DNA of 39,714 nucleotides from Streptosporangium subroseum (GCF_900188345.1 NZ_FZOD01000082.1:1-39714); one strand, 5' to 3'. Counted from the first letter of the stretch, positions 1 to 8,941 are shown. Made by a program: numbers and translations. Notes: generated by a model not told the origin, from the sequence alone.

Positions 1-1106
1 CGTTGCTGGGCTGCCTGGCCGGTCTCCTGCTGTCGGTCGAGGGGCTGCACCTGGTGCTGTCGCGGACGGCGCTGCTGGACATCTTCCTGATGTTCTGGGT
101 GCTGGCCGGTTTCGCCTGCCTGGTGGCGGACCGGGATTGGGCGCGTGGCCGGCTCGTCGCCTGGTACGAGTCGTCGCCATTGAGCGATCAGGGTCCGGGG
201 CTGGGTCTGCGGCCGTGGCGGATCGCCGCCGGGCTCTGCCTGGGCGCGGCGTGCGCGGTCAAGTGGTCGGGCATCTTCTTCCTGATCGGCTTCGCCGTGA
301 TGTCCCTGCTGTGGGACGCCGGAGCACGCAGGGCGGTCGGGCTGCGGGAGCCGTACCGGGGGGCGTTCGGCAAGGATCTGACATCCATCCTGCTGGCGAT
401 GGGTCTCCTCCCGGCGTTCATCTACGTGGTCTCGTGGGCCGGCTGGTTCGCCTCGCCGCTGGGCTGGGGCCGTAACTGGGCGCAGGCCACCTCGCAGGGC
501 CCGGCGTTCTTCGTCTTCGACTCGATCCGCTCGTGGCTGAGCTACCACATGCAGGTCCTCGGTTTCCATACCGGACTGGCATCCACGCACCCCTACCAGT
601 CGGAGCCGTGGAGCTGGCCGCTGCTGCTGCGCCCGGTGGCGTTCTTCTACGAGACGCCCGCAACCAAGTGCGGCGCGGACAGCTGCGCGCAGGCCGTGCT
701 CGGGGTCGGCACCCCGGTCATCTGGTACGGCGGGCTGCTCGCGCTCCTGGCGATGATCGTCTGGTACGTGGCGACCAGGGACTGGCGCGCCGGAGCGGTG
801 CTGGCGAGCTACGCCTTCGGCTGGCTGCCCTGGTTCTACTACGCCATCTCCGACAACCGGACGATGTATCTGTTCTACGCGATCACCATGACCCCGTTCA
901 TGATCCTCGCGCTCACCCTGACCGCCGGGCTGATCATCGGGCGGGCGGACGCCGCGCCCAACCGCAGGGCGCTCGGGGCCGCGGTGGTCGGGGCCTTCAC
1001 GCTCCTCGCGCTGATCAACCTCGGATGGCTCTATCCGGTGCTGGTCGCCGAGGTCATTCCGCACTCGCAGTGGTGGACGCGAATGCTGTTTCGGAGCTGG
1101 GCCTGA
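1..1106 (+). CDS. pmt: Protein O-mannosyltransferase (Pmt), 3' part only
   Basis: The gene is cut by the left edge; 367 codons remain and the true start lies outside. The protein is polytopic, with hydrophobic segments throughout. The stretch THPYQSEPWSWPLLLRP near residue 197 is the signature luminal-loop region of the GT39 protein mannosyltransferase family, and the C-terminal helices after DNRTMYLFYA also fit. The family moves mannose from polyprenyl-phosphate-mannose to Ser/Thr of proteins during Sec export. In Mycobacterium and Streptomyces pmt stands near metG, as it does here. Family members are usually over 500 residues, so roughly a third is missing. The 3' end overlaps the convergent gene that stops at 1054 by 53 bp. 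Confidence 0.9.
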   Translation, partial: LLGCLAGLLLSVEGLHLVLSRTALLDIFLMFWVLAGFACLVADRDWARGRLVAWYESSPLSDQGPGLGLRPWRIAAGLCLGAACAVKWSGIFFLIGFAVMSLLWDAGARRAVGLREPYRGAFGKDLTSILLAMGLLPAFIYVVSWAGWFASPLGWGRNWAQATSQGPAFFVFDSIRSWLSYHMQVLGFHTGLASTHPYQSEPWSWPLLLRPVAFFYETPATKCGADSCAQAVLGVGTPVIWYGGLLALLAMIVWYVATRDWRAGAVLASYAFGWLPWFYYAISDNRTMYLFYAITMTPFMILALTLTAGLIIGRADAAPNRRALGAAVVGAFTLLALINLGWLYPVLVAEVIPHSQWWTRMLFRSWA

Positions 1107-2955
1107 TCGAGGAGCCGGGCAGGGCCGGGGAACCGGGCCTGCCGGCCGGGGCCGGGGAGCCGGGCACGGTCACGGAGCCGGGCACGGGCAGGAAGCCGGG
1201 GCCGGTCATCGAGCCGGACGACGGCAGGAAGCCGGGATCGGCCGCGGAGCCGGATGCGGGCAGCGGCCCCGTATCGGCCGCGGAACCGGGCGCGGGCAGG
1301 GGGTCGGACGCGGGCAGGGGATCGGGCGCGGTCGTGGAGCCGGCCACGGGGAGCGGGCTGGGCTCCGGGAGGGGGCTGGGCGCGGGATGGGAGCCGGTGT
1401 CGGCCGGGGGATCGGTGTCGGCCGCGGAGCCGGGCGTGGGCAGGGCGCCGGGGGCGGCCAGGGATCCGGATCGGGTGAACCCGCGGCGCAACGCGATCGC
1501 GGCGGCCATGCACGCCAGGGGCACCGCGGGCAGCAGGTAGCGGTAGTCGAACTCGGCGGTCGCGGCGGGGGCCAGGATCAGGCCGAAGGAGGCCAGCCAC
1601 GGCAGGAGCAACGGCCCGCCCATCTTGCGCCAGCGCACGGCCACCCCGGCCAGGCCGATCAGCAGCAGGGCGCCGATCACGATGCCGGGCAGCCGGATGA
1701 CGCGCTGGTAGCCCTGCATGAAGACGGCCCACGGGTCATGGACATCGGTGCCGATCACGCTTGACCTTGGCTTGCCCGGGATCAGCGTTGTTCGCAGGCC
1801 CGGGTCGTATTTGAGCGCGTCGGTGTCGGTGCTGCCCCGGTTGGACGCCCAGACGGGGAGGATCTTGTTCTCGGGCAGGAACTCGTACTGGCGGTAGGTG
1901 TTGAAGTCGGGGAAGCGCGGCCGGCCCCAGTGGAAGGCGCGGAAGAAGTCAACGGCCACGATGGAGAGATAGTCGAGCGGCTGGGACAGGATGGCCCGCT
2001 TGGCGAACGTCCCGGCAGCCTGGTTCATCTCGGGGGTGAACGTGCTGCCGACCCCGAAGGCGTGGAACCGCTGGCCGTTCTGGGCCCACCAGAGGTATTT
2101 CTGACCGAAGTCACGCTCGCTCGGCGGGTCGCTGATGCACAGCAGCGCGAGCTCCAGCTCCTTGCGGGGATCGATCCCCATCTTCTTGCAGTCGGCGAAC
2201 AGCGCGGTCCGCATGTAGAGGATCGCGCCGTCACTGTTGGTCATCGCGAAGTTTCCGTGCGCCGAGGCGAACCAGACCATGTAGCCGAGCACCGGGAGCG
2301 CGCACGCGGTCACCATGGCCGTGATCGTCTTCCAGCCGGTGCGTTTGACCAGCATGTAGACCACGACCAGGGCCAGGATCGGCAGGCCGATCGACCGGGT
2401 CAGCGCGGTGAGGGCGAGGAGCAGGCCGACGACCGCGCCCAGCCGCCACGACATCTTCCTGTGCCACAGGACCAGCGTGATCACGCCCACGACCAGCAGC
2501 ATGAACATCGTGTCGGACATGATCAGGTGTTCGAGCTGGATCTGGTAGGCGTCGAACAGCACCGGCACCGCGGCCAGCGTCGCCCCCCAGCCCGGCAGCC
2601 CGAACTTCTTGCGCAGCAGGGCGTAGACCAGGACCGCGATGCCCAGGCCCATCAGATGCTGGAGGAAGGTCACCAGGGCGAAACTGTGCAGGGGCCTCAG
2701 CAGCAGGAGCCAGAATGAGTAGCCGTTCGGGCGCAGGGCACTGGGCCGGTCGGGGTTCACCGCACCGGAGACGTATTCGTACGAGTCGTTGAACCACAGG
2801 GCCGGGCCGTACCCGAGCATGGTGACCAGACGCAGCGCGAACGCCAGCGCGAGGAAGGCCACGAACAGGCGATGCCTGCGCAGGAACGCCCACAGACGTG
2901 TGATCCTGGCGGCTGAAGGCTCGTCCAGACGCGGAAGTTCGGCGGCGGTCACCAT
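1054..2955 (-). CDS. Polytopic GT-C-like glycosyltransferase with Pro/Ala/Gly/Ser repeat tail
   Basis: A membrane protein of about 633 residues. A first helix (about residues 27-47) is followed by WFNDSYEY, a loop acidic motif of the kind seen in GT-C enzymes that use polyprenyl-phosphate sugars. Many helices follow, then a soluble loop and two more helices near residues 440-495. The last 137 residues or so are low-complexity, built of roughly 12-residue units such as GSAADTGPLPAS. The start is uncertain: I chose ATG 2955, which puts about 26 residues before the first helix; tandem ATGs at 3018-3013 would add 21 residues, and neither has a clear ribosome-binding site. The 3' end overlaps pmt convergently. 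Mannosyl or related transfer next to pmt is an inference; the substrate is unknown. Confidence 0.75.
   Translation of the reverse strand: MVTAAELPRLDEPSAARITRLWAFLRRHRLFVAFLALAFALRLVTMLGYGPALWFNDSYEYVSGAVNPDRPSALRPNGYSFWLLLLRPLHSFALVTFLQHLMGLGIAVLVYALLRKKFGLPGWGATLAAVPVLFDAYQIQLEHLIMSDTMFMLLVVGVITLVLWHRKMSWRLGAVVGLLLALTALTRSIGLPILALVVVYMLVKRTGWKTITAMVTACALPVLGYMVWFASAHGNFAMTNSDGAILYMRTALFADCKKMGIDPRKELELALLCISDPPSERDFGQKYLWWAQNGQRFHAFGVGSTFTPEMNQAAGTFAKRAILSQPLDYLSIVAVDFFRAFHWGRPRFPDFNTYRQYEFLPENKILPVWASNRGSTDTDALKYDPGLRTTLIPGKPRSSVIGTDVHDPWAVFMQGYQRVIRLPGIVIGALLLIGLAGVAVRWRKMGGPLLLPWLASFGLILAPAATAEFDYRYLLPAVPLACMAAAIALRRGFTRSGSLAAPGALPTPGSAADTDPPADTGSHPAPSPLPEPSPLPVAGSTTAPDPLPASDPLPAPGSAADTGPLPASGSAADPGFLPSSGSMTGPGFLPVPGSVTVPGSPAPAGRPGSPALPGSSIRPSSETAFASTTASAE
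1110..1467 (-). repeat. In-frame degenerate repeats coding the Pro/Ala/Ser/Gly tail
   Basis: This stretch codes the C-terminal tail of the GT-C-like protein. Units of about 36 bp recur with variation (GSAADTGPLPAS, GSAADPGFLPSS, GSMTGPGFLPVP in order). On the plus strand the motif GGAGCCGGG recurs about every 18-36 bp. The opposite frames are also open here, which is a by-product of the base bias. Confidence 0.7.
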
Positions 2956-3030
2956 GTAATACAGGATGCCAGCCGTTTCATGGAGTTGACCCGGGCAGTA
3001 GGCCGTAGAGGGCATCATGGTGAGATTGGC

Positions 3031-3056
3031 GTGTGCTGTGACTGTGTGCTGTAACT
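3031..3056. promoter_or_regulatory. 13-bp tandem direct repeat in divergent promoter region
   Basis: GTGTGCTGTGACT at 3031-3043 is followed at once by GTGTGCTGTAACT at 3044-3056, one mismatch. It lies between the divergent GT-C-like gene and the GT2 gene. It could be a regulator site or chance duplication. Confidence 0.3.
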
Positions 3057-3069
3057 GAAGGGTTGAGAC

Positions 3070-4398
3070 GTGGAACTGACCGTGGTCATGCCTTGTTTAA
3101 ACGAGGCGGAAACCGTGGAAACCTGCGTGCGCAAGGCCTTGGCCTGCATGCGGGAACACGGGATCGACGGGGAAGTCCTGATCGCCGACAACGGCAGCAC
3201 GGACGGCTCGCAGCAGCTCGCGCGGGAGGCCGGAGCCCGCGTCGTGCACATCGACGCCAAGGGATATGGCAACGCGTTGATGGGTGGAATTCGGGCCGCT
3301 CGCGGCAAATACGTCATCATGGGTGACGCCGATGATTCCTATGATTTCACCGGCCTGTTGCCATTTGTTGAGCAGCTCCGTGACGGTGCCGACCTGGTGA
3401 TGGGCAACCGGTTCAAGGGCGGCATCGCGCCGGGCGCCATGCCCCCGCTCCACCGCTACCTGGGCAACCCGGTGCTCTCCTTCATCGGCCGCCTGTTCTT
3501 CCCCAGCGCGATCGGTGACTTCCACTGTGGCCTGCGCGGCTTCAGGCGTGACTCCATCCTCAAGCTCGGCCTGCAGACCGGCGGCATGGAGTTCGCCAGC
3601 GAGATGGTGGTGCGCTCGACGCTGTCCGGGCTGGACGTGCGCGAGGTGCCCACCACGCTGTCGCCCGACGGCCGGACCCGCCCGCCGCACCTGCGCTCCT
3701 GGCGCGACGGCTGGCGCCACCTGCGGTTCCTGATGCTCTACAGTCCGCGCTGGCTGTTCCTGATCCCCGGCATGATCCTGATGACCATCGGCCTGGTCGC
3801 GGGCGCCGCCCTCACCTTCGGCCCGGTCTACATCGGCAAGCTTGCCTTCGACGTCGACACCCTGGTCGGCGCCTCGGCCATGGTGGTGATCGGCTTCCAG
3901 GCGGTGCTGTTCGCCTTGTTCACCAAGGTGTACGCGGCCGAGGAGGGTTTCCTGCCCGAGGACAGGCGGGTGCGCAAGCTTGTTGACATCGTGACCCTGG
4001 AGAAGGGGCTGATCGTCGGTGGGCTGCTGGCCGTGTGTGGTCTGGGCGGTCTGGTCGCCTCGCTGGTCCACTGGCAGACGCGCAGCTTCGGACCGCTGAT
4101 CCCCTCGGAGTCGCTCCGCCTGGTCGTGCCCTCGGCCACCGCGCTGATCGTGAGTTTCCAGACCATCTTCGCGGCGCTGTTCATCAGCATCCTCGGCATC
4201 CGCCGTACGAAGGAGACGTCCATCGACGTGGCCGCCTCCGCCGCGGAGGAGGCCGCCGAGGCCGTCACCCGCGAAGACGCCACCGGCGTCGGCGTTGACG
4301 GTGGTGTCGACGAGAGCACAGCCATGGAGAAGGTCGCCGGCGGCGACGGCAACGGCAGCGACAGCGGCACCGGTAGCCGCGAGAGCACCAAGGCCTGA
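3070..4398 (+). CDS. Membrane-anchored family 2 glycosyltransferase (dolichol-phosphate sugar synthase type)
   Basis: A 442-residue protein starting at GTG 3070 behind a weak GAAGG. The N-terminal GT-A domain begins MELTVVMPCLNEAETVE, has the nucleotide-sugar and metal motif GDADDSYDF near residues 85-93, and DLVMGNRFKGG after it. About four transmembrane helices follow (near residues 235-257, 272-297, 320-342 and 358-378), then a charged Glu/Ala/Gly-rich tail of about 60 residues. Family members move a sugar from a nucleotide donor to a polyprenyl phosphate or a glycan at the inner membrane face. Standing beside pmt and a GT-C-like gene, it may make the lipid-linked donor they use, but no single enzyme in the window proves that. 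It ends 25 bp before metG. Confidence 0.85.
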   Translation: MELTVVMPCLNEAETVETCVRKALACMREHGIDGEVLIADNGSTDGSQQLAREAGARVVHIDAKGYGNALMGGIRAARGKYVIMGDADDSYDFTGLLPFVEQLRDGADLVMGNRFKGGIAPGAMPPLHRYLGNPVLSFIGRLFFPSAIGDFHCGLRGFRRDSILKLGLQTGGMEFASEMVVRSTLSGLDVREVPTTLSPDGRTRPPHLRSWRDGWRHLRFLMLYSPRWLFLIPGMILMTIGLVAGAALTFGPVYIGKLAFDVDTLVGASAMVVIGFQAVLFALFTKVYAAEEGFLPEDRRVRKLVDIVTLEKGLIVGGLLAVCGLGGLVASLVHWQTRSFGPLIPSESLRLVVPSATALIVSFQTIFAALFISILGIRRTKETSIDVAASAAEEAAEAVTREDATGVGVDGGVDESTAMEKVAGGDGNGSDSGTGSRESTKA

Positions 4399-4410
4399 GC
4401 CCGCGTCCCT

Positions 4411-4423
4411 TAGGCTTGGCACC
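4411..4423 (+). promoter_or_regulatory. -10 box placing the transcript start at the metG ATG
   Basis: TAGGCT (4411-4416) matches the actinobacterial TANNNT -10 element; 7 bases later comes ATG 4424, with no ribosome-binding site between. This predicts a leaderless metG mRNA. No clear -35 is seen. Confidence 0.55.
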
Positions 4424-6205
4424 ATGTCCCAGCACATCCTGACCGCGGTCGCCTGGCCCTACGCCAACGGCCCTCGCCATATCGGGCACGTCTCCGGATT
4501 CGGCGTGCCATCCGACGTCTTCAGCCGGTACCACCGGATGGCGGGCAACAAGGTCCTGATGGTGAGCGGGACCGACGAGCACGGCACTCCGATTCAGGTG
4601 CAGGCCGACAAGGAGGGCGTCAGCGCCCGCGAGCTCGCCGACCGCTACAACAGGGTGATCGTCGAGGACCTCCAGGCACTCGGGCTCTCCTACGACCTGT
4701 TCACCCGGACCACGACGGACAACCACTACGCGGTGGCGCAGGAGATCTTCAAGGGTCTTCACGCCAACGGCTACATCTTCCCGCACACCACGATGGGCGC
4801 GATCTCACCGTCCAACGGGCGCACCCTGCCCGACCGCTACATCGAGGGCACCTGCCCGATCTGCGGCTACGACAGCGCCCGCGGCGACCAGTGCGACAAC
4901 TGCGGCAACCAGCTCGACCCGGTCCAGCTCATCAACCCGGTCAGCAAGATCAACGGCGAGACGCCGATCTTCGTGGAGACCGAGCACTTCATGCTCGACC
5001 TGCCCGCCTTCGCCGAGGTGCTGGCGTCCTGGCTGCAGTCCAAGGAGGGTGACTGGCGGCCGAACGTGCTGAAGTTCGCGCTCAACATGCTCGGCGACAT
5101 GCAGCCCCGTGCGATCAGCCGCGACCTCGACTGGGGCGTGCCGATCCCGCTGGAGGGCTGGAGCGACCAGGCCAACAAGCGGCTCTACGTCTGGTTCGAC
5201 GCGGTCGTCGGCTATCTCAGCGCCTCCATCGAGTGGGCGCGCCGCTCCGGTGACCCGGAGGCCTGGCGGCAGTGGTGGCAGGACCCCGAGGCCCGCGGCT
5301 ACTACTTCATGGGCAAGGACAACATCGTCTTCCACGCGGAGATCTGGCCGGCGATGCTGCTCGGCTACAACGGCCAGGGCGCCCGGGACGGCAAGCCGGG
5401 TTCGCTCGGCGCGCTGAACCTGCCGTCGGAGGTCGTCTCCAGCGAGTTCCTGACCATGGAGGGGCGCAAGTTCTCCTCCTCGCGTCAGGTCGTGATCTAC
5501 GTGCGCGACTTCCTGGCCCGCTACGACGCCGACGCGCTGCGCTACTACATCGCGGTGGCGGGCCCGGAGAACCAGGACACCGACTTCACCTGGTCGGAGT
5601 TCCTCAACCGCAACAACGGCGAGCTGGTGGCCGCCTGGGGCAACCTGGTGAACCGCTCGATCTCGATGGCCGCCAAGAACTTCGGCGTCATCCCCGAGGC
5701 GAGCGACCTCACCGACGCCGACCGCGCGATGCTGGAGCGGAGCCGCGCCGCCTTCCCGAAGGTCGCCGCCGAGTTCGAGCGCTCCCGCTTCAAGAACGCG
5801 ACGACCGAGGCGTTCGAGGTCATCCGCGAGGCCAACAAATATCTGGCCGAGCAGGAGCCGTGGAAGATCAAGGACAATCCCGCCCGGGTCAAGACCATTC
5901 TCCACGTGGCGCTGCAGGTCGTGGACGACGCCAAGACCCTGCTGACCCCGGTCCTGCCCAACTCCTCCAACAAGATCTACGCGATGTTCGGCGGCACCGG
6001 CGTGTGGTCGGGCATGCCGGAGATCCAGGAGGTCACCGACGAGGACGGCCGGAGCTACCCGATCATCACGGGCTCCTACGAGGGCGCGGCCCGCTGGGAG
6101 TCCACCCCGATCCGGGTGGGCACCCCGCTCGCCCCGCCGACCCCGCTGTTCACCAAGCTCGACCCGAAGATCGTCGATGAGGAGCTCGCCCGCCTGGGCG
6201 AGTGA
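4424..6205 (+). CDS. metG: Methionyl-tRNA synthetase
   Basis: Charges tRNA-Met with methionine. The 593-residue length is normal for the bacterial enzyme. The class I HIGH motif appears as HIGH within PRHIGH near residue 20, and the KMSKS loop as KFSSSR near residue 350. Four Cys in CPICGYDS...CDNCGNQ (about residues 145-163) form the zinc knuckle. The C-terminal anticodon-binding domain follows; there is no extra tRNA-binding EMAP-like domain. The frame is open upstream to 4295, but the conserved N-terminus MSQHILTAVAWPYANG and the -10 box 7 bp ahead fix ATG 4424. The stop codon lies inside the first unit of a 35-bp tandem repeat that fills the gap to tatD. Confidence 0.97.
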   Translation: MSQHILTAVAWPYANGPRHIGHVSGFGVPSDVFSRYHRMAGNKVLMVSGTDEHGTPIQVQADKEGVSARELADRYNRVIVEDLQALGLSYDLFTRTTTDNHYAVAQEIFKGLHANGYIFPHTTMGAISPSNGRTLPDRYIEGTCPICGYDSARGDQCDNCGNQLDPVQLINPVSKINGETPIFVETEHFMLDLPAFAEVLASWLQSKEGDWRPNVLKFALNMLGDMQPRAISRDLDWGVPIPLEGWSDQANKRLYVWFDAVVGYLSASIEWARRSGDPEAWRQWWQDPEARGYYFMGKDNIVFHAEIWPAMLLGYNGQGARDGKPGSLGALNLPSEVVSSEFLTMEGRKFSSSRQVVIYVRDFLARYDADALRYYIAVAGPENQDTDFTWSEFLNRNNGELVAAWGNLVNRSISMAAKNFGVIPEASDLTDADRAMLERSRAAFPKVAAEFERSRFKNATTEAFEVIREANKYLAEQEPWKIKDNPARVKTILHVALQVVDDAKTLLTPVLPNSSNKIYAMFGGTGVWSGMPEIQEVTDEDGRSYPIITGSYEGAARWESTPIRVGTPLAPPTPLFTKLDPKIVDEELARLGE

Positions 6206-6340
6206 GGCCCTTCGCGGCCCGTGTCCGCATGACCGGGCGGGGGCCCTTCCCCGCTCGGGCCTGTGCGGTCGAGTGAGGTCCTTCCACGCTCGGGTCTCCG
6301 CGGTCGAGTGAGGTCCTTCGCGGCTCGCGTCCGGTGACGG
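6199..6340. repeat. 35-bp degenerate tandem repeat starting in the metG stop codon
   Basis: The core CGAGTGAGG(C/T)CCTTC recurs at 6199, 6270 and 6305, with a weaker unit at about 6232-6265, giving a period near 35 bp. The first copy includes the last codons and TGA of metG. The other copies are non-coding. Confidence 0.6.
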
Positions 6341-6364
6341 GCGCGAGCCGTACCGGCTCCTCGA

Positions 6365-6377
6365 TAGGTTGGGAGTC
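6365..6377 (+). promoter_or_regulatory. -10 box placing the transcript start at the tatD GTG
   Basis: TAGGTT at 6365-6370 is followed after 7 bases by GTG 6378, the same arrangement as at metG. There is no ribosome-binding site, which predicts a leaderless mRNA and supports the GTG rather than the TTG at 6369. Confidence 0.55.
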
Positions 6378-7238
6378 GTGAGCACGACAAATCTTCCCGC
6401 AGCCCCCAAGCCCCTGACCGCCGAGGTGTTCGACAGCCACTGTCACCTGGACATCATGGTGGGCAACCGCCAGGCGTCCTCGGGAGACCCCGTCGCGCAG
6501 GCCGCCCAGGCGGCTCGGGCGAGCGTCGAGGGAATCCTCGGGGAGGCCCGTGCGGTCGGCGTGACGCGGCTCGTCACGATCGGCTACGACCTGCCGTCCT
6601 CGCGCTGGAACGCCGAGACGGCCGGGCTCCACGCCGACATCTACGCCGGGGTGGCGATCCACCCCAACGAGGCGCACGCCTCGACGCCGGAGGTCCTCGC
6701 CGAGATCGAGGAGCTGGCCCGGTTGCCGCACGTCAGGGCGGTGGGAGAGACGGGGCTCGACTACTACCGCGACTGGGCGTCCAAGGGCGACCAGCACGCC
6801 AGCTTCCGTGCGCACATCGAGATCGCCAAGCGGACGGGCAAGGCCCTGGTGATTCACGATCGGGAGGCGCACGACGACGTGCTCCGGGTGCTGGCCGAGC
6901 AGGGAGCTCCGGAAATCGTGGTTTTCCACAGTTTTTCCGGTGATGCCGAGATGGCGAAAAAGTGTGTCGAGGCCGGATATTTCATGTCCTTCTCCGGCCC
7001 GGTCACCTACAAGAACGCCGCCTACCTCCGCGAGGCCGCGAGGATCGCGCCCAAGGAGCTGATCCTCGTCGAGACCGACGCGCCCTACCTCCCGCCGACG
7101 CCTCACCGGGGCAAGCCCAACGCTCCCTACCTGCTCCCCCTGACGCTGCGCTGCCTCGCCGAGGTCAAGAAGATCGAGCCGGCCGACCTCGCCGTCGCCA
7201 TCGGCACGAACGGAGAGACCGTCTTCGGCTCCTGGTGA
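6378..7238 (+). CDS. tatD: TatD-family metal-dependent hydrolase (DNase)
   Basis: A 286-residue TIM-barrel amidohydrolase. The metal ligands are all visible: FDSHCHLD (the HxH near residue 20), the glutamate in VGETGLDYYRD, the histidines of IHDREAHDD and FHSFSGD, and the aspartate of VETDAPYLPP. The family removes nucleotides from DNA 3' ends and has been tied to repair of oxidised DNA; the exact substrate here is not shown. It follows metG, as in Mycobacterium and Streptomyces. The -10 box TAGGTT seven bases before GTG 6378 decides the start. Downstream, where rpfB would be expected, there is a repeat-rich gap and two genes on the other strand. Confidence 0.93.
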   Translation: MSTTNLPAAPKPLTAEVFDSHCHLDIMVGNRQASSGDPVAQAAQAARASVEGILGEARAVGVTRLVTIGYDLPSSRWNAETAGLHADIYAGVAIHPNEAHASTPEVLAEIEELARLPHVRAVGETGLDYYRDWASKGDQHASFRAHIEIAKRTGKALVIHDREAHDDVLRVLAEQGAPEIVVFHSFSGDAEMAKKCVEAGYFMSFSGPVTYKNAAYLREAARIAPKELILVETDAPYLPPTPHRGKPNAPYLLPLTLRCLAEVKKIEPADLAVAIGTNGETVFGSW

Positions 7239-7414
7239 GCCGGTCCGGCCCGTCCAGCCCGTCCGGCGCCCGGCCCTGCTCGGCGCCCGGCCCGCATGGC
7301 GTCGGGCCCGCGTGGCGTCCGGCCCGCCCGACGCCACGCCCGCTCAGCTCACCGCCCTGCCCGCTCTCGGTGCCTCGCCTGTTCGGTGCCCGGCCCGTCC
7401 GGCGCCCCGCCGGC
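7239..7414. repeat. Degenerate CCGGCCCG-rich repeats between tatD and the FG-GAP gene
   Basis: Between two convergent genes the sequence is built of variants of GGCCCGTCCGGCGCCC, including GGCGCCCGGCCCGCATGGCG and GTGGCGTCCGGCCCG. A second motif, GCTCAGCTCACCGCC, appears near 7343 and again near 7421. I see no gene and no clean terminator hairpin. Confidence 0.45.
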
Positions 7415-8941
7415 TCAGCTCACCGCCGCGCCGAAGTCGGCCGAGGCACCGCCGTTGAGGGCGGGAATCTTCCCTGCCCCCGGTGAGAGCGGTATGCCGT
7501 CGGTGTCGTTACGGCCCAGCAGCAGGACCGTCCCCGAGGCGCCCCGGTCGGGCGCGCCGATCACCAGCCGGTTACCGCTGAACGCCACCGACCAGCCGAG
7601 GTGGTCGCCGGGCTCGCTCTGATTGATCATCCGAGCCTGCGACGCGTCACCCACCGGCACCAGGTGCACGCCGCCTCGCCGGTCCGGCCCGTCGAAGGGC
7701 ACCCCCACGGCCATCCGGGCCCCTCCCTCTCCGGTGAGGGCCAGCGAGAAGCCGTATCCGTCGCCCGTGACGCCCTCCGGGCCCTGGTCGAAGGTGGCCG
7801 AAGGAGCCATCGCGGCGGTGCCGGAGGACTGGAAGAGCTGGACCAGGCCGGAGTCCTTCACCGACGCGCCGTCGCCGAGTGGAGCGCTCACCGCCAGATA
7901 GCGCGTGTCGCCCTCTTCCGCGTAGGCCATCGCGTAGCCGAACCGGTCGCCCGCCTCGCCGAACCCGTCGTCGGGATCGGGATCGGGGATCTCGTTGAAA
8001 TCCCACTTCTTGCTCGCGTACGTGTCCCCGGCCCCGCGCACATCGAAGATCGTGGTGATCGATCCCGCGTCGAGCTTGCCCGCGTTGACCTGCCGCCCTA
8101 TCCCGTCGTCGTTCTCGTACGGCGCGCCGACCGCGAGGTCGAGCTCGGCGCCGTCGCCGTTCAGCCTGCCGATCTCCAGGGACCAGCCGAACATGTCCCC
8201 GGCCTCGCTGTTGCCGGCTACGCCCCCGTTGCCCTGGGAGATCTTTTTGGCCGTGTCGAGCGCGCCGGTCTCGAAGAGATAGACCGCGCCCGCGTCGGCC
8301 ACCCCGTCGGCGTTCTCGTGCGGCGCCCCGACCGCCACCAGGGTCCCGCCCGCGGCCAGGGACCAGCCGAAGTGGGCGTCGGCCTCCGGCTCGGGGGCGG
8401 CCATGCGGACCGTCCTCTGCTGCGGCCCGCCGTACACGGCATAGACCGCGCCGGCGTCCTGCCGGCCTGCCACGTCGGTGTACGGCGCGCCGATCAGCAG
8501 GTCCGCGCAGCGGTCGGCGTCGAGGTGGGCCAGCCGCGCCGACCACCCGAAGCCGTCGCCCGCCTTGACCTCGGGGGAGGTCACGACCGCCCCGCTCTCA
8601 CCCCGCCCGAACAGCACGTGAGCGGCCCCGGCGCCGCTGCGCCCGCCGGGGCTCGCGAACGGGTCGCCGACCACCGTGTCGTCCACGCCGTCGCCGTTGA
8701 AGTCGCTCGCGCTCGCCGCGGTGCAGTCGGCGGGAGCGGCCGCCATGCCGGTGGGACCGGCCGCCATGGCGAGCGCGGATCCGGCGGCGGTGAGGGCGGT
8801 CACGGTGGCCACCGCGGCGGCGGGAACGACACCGGTGGTGGCGAGGGCCACGGAGGCCGCCGCGGGAGCGGCGAAAGCGGCGGAGACGGTGAGCAGCGTC
8901 GGAAGCGTGGCCGCGGCCAGCAGCCAGAACAGGGGTCTCAT
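7415..8941 (-). CDS. Secreted FG-GAP (integrin-alpha-like) beta-propeller protein
   Basis: A 508-residue protein with an N-terminal signal sequence (MRPLFWLLAAATLPTLLTVS then FAAPAAA) and an Ala-rich stretch. From about residue 75 come repeated FG-GAP units: the calcium-loop type DFNGDGVDD, then several blades with motifs such as DGFGWSA, DLLIGAPY, AHFGWSLA, VAVGAPHEN and DRFGYAMAY, enough for a seven-bladed propeller. Such proteins act outside the membrane in adhesion or ligand binding. The ATG overlaps the stop of the upstream kinase gene as ATGA, so the two are translationally coupled. That suggests the propeller works with the kinase sensor; a role as its ligand or partner is inference. 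Confidence 0.85.
   Translation of the reverse strand: MRPLFWLLAAATLPTLLTVSAAFAAPAAASVALATTGVVPAAAVATVTALTAAGSALAMAAGPTGMAAAPADCTAASASDFNGDGVDDTVVGDPFASPGGRSGAGAAHVLFGRGESGAVVTSPEVKAGDGFGWSARLAHLDADRCADLLIGAPYTDVAGRQDAGAVYAVYGGPQQRTVRMAAPEPEADAHFGWSLAAGGTLVAVGAPHENADGVADAGAVYLFETGALDTAKKISQGNGGVAGNSEAGDMFGWSLEIGRLNGDGAELDLAVGAPYENDDGIGRQVNAGKLDAGSITTIFDVRGAGDTYASKKWDFNEIPDPDPDDGFGEAGDRFGYAMAYAEEGDTRYLAVSAPLGDGASVKDSGLVQLFQSSGTAAMAPSATFDQGPEGVTGDGYGFSLALTGEGGARMAVGVPFDGPDRRGGVHLVPVGDASQARMINQSEPGDHLGWSVAFSGNRLVIGAPDRGASGTVLLLGRNDTDGIPLSPGAGKIPALNGGASADFGAAVS

Noticed and set aside
4805..6409. 534-codon minus-strand frame over metG
   Set aside because: MetG motifs are complete on the plus strand; this frame is composition-driven.
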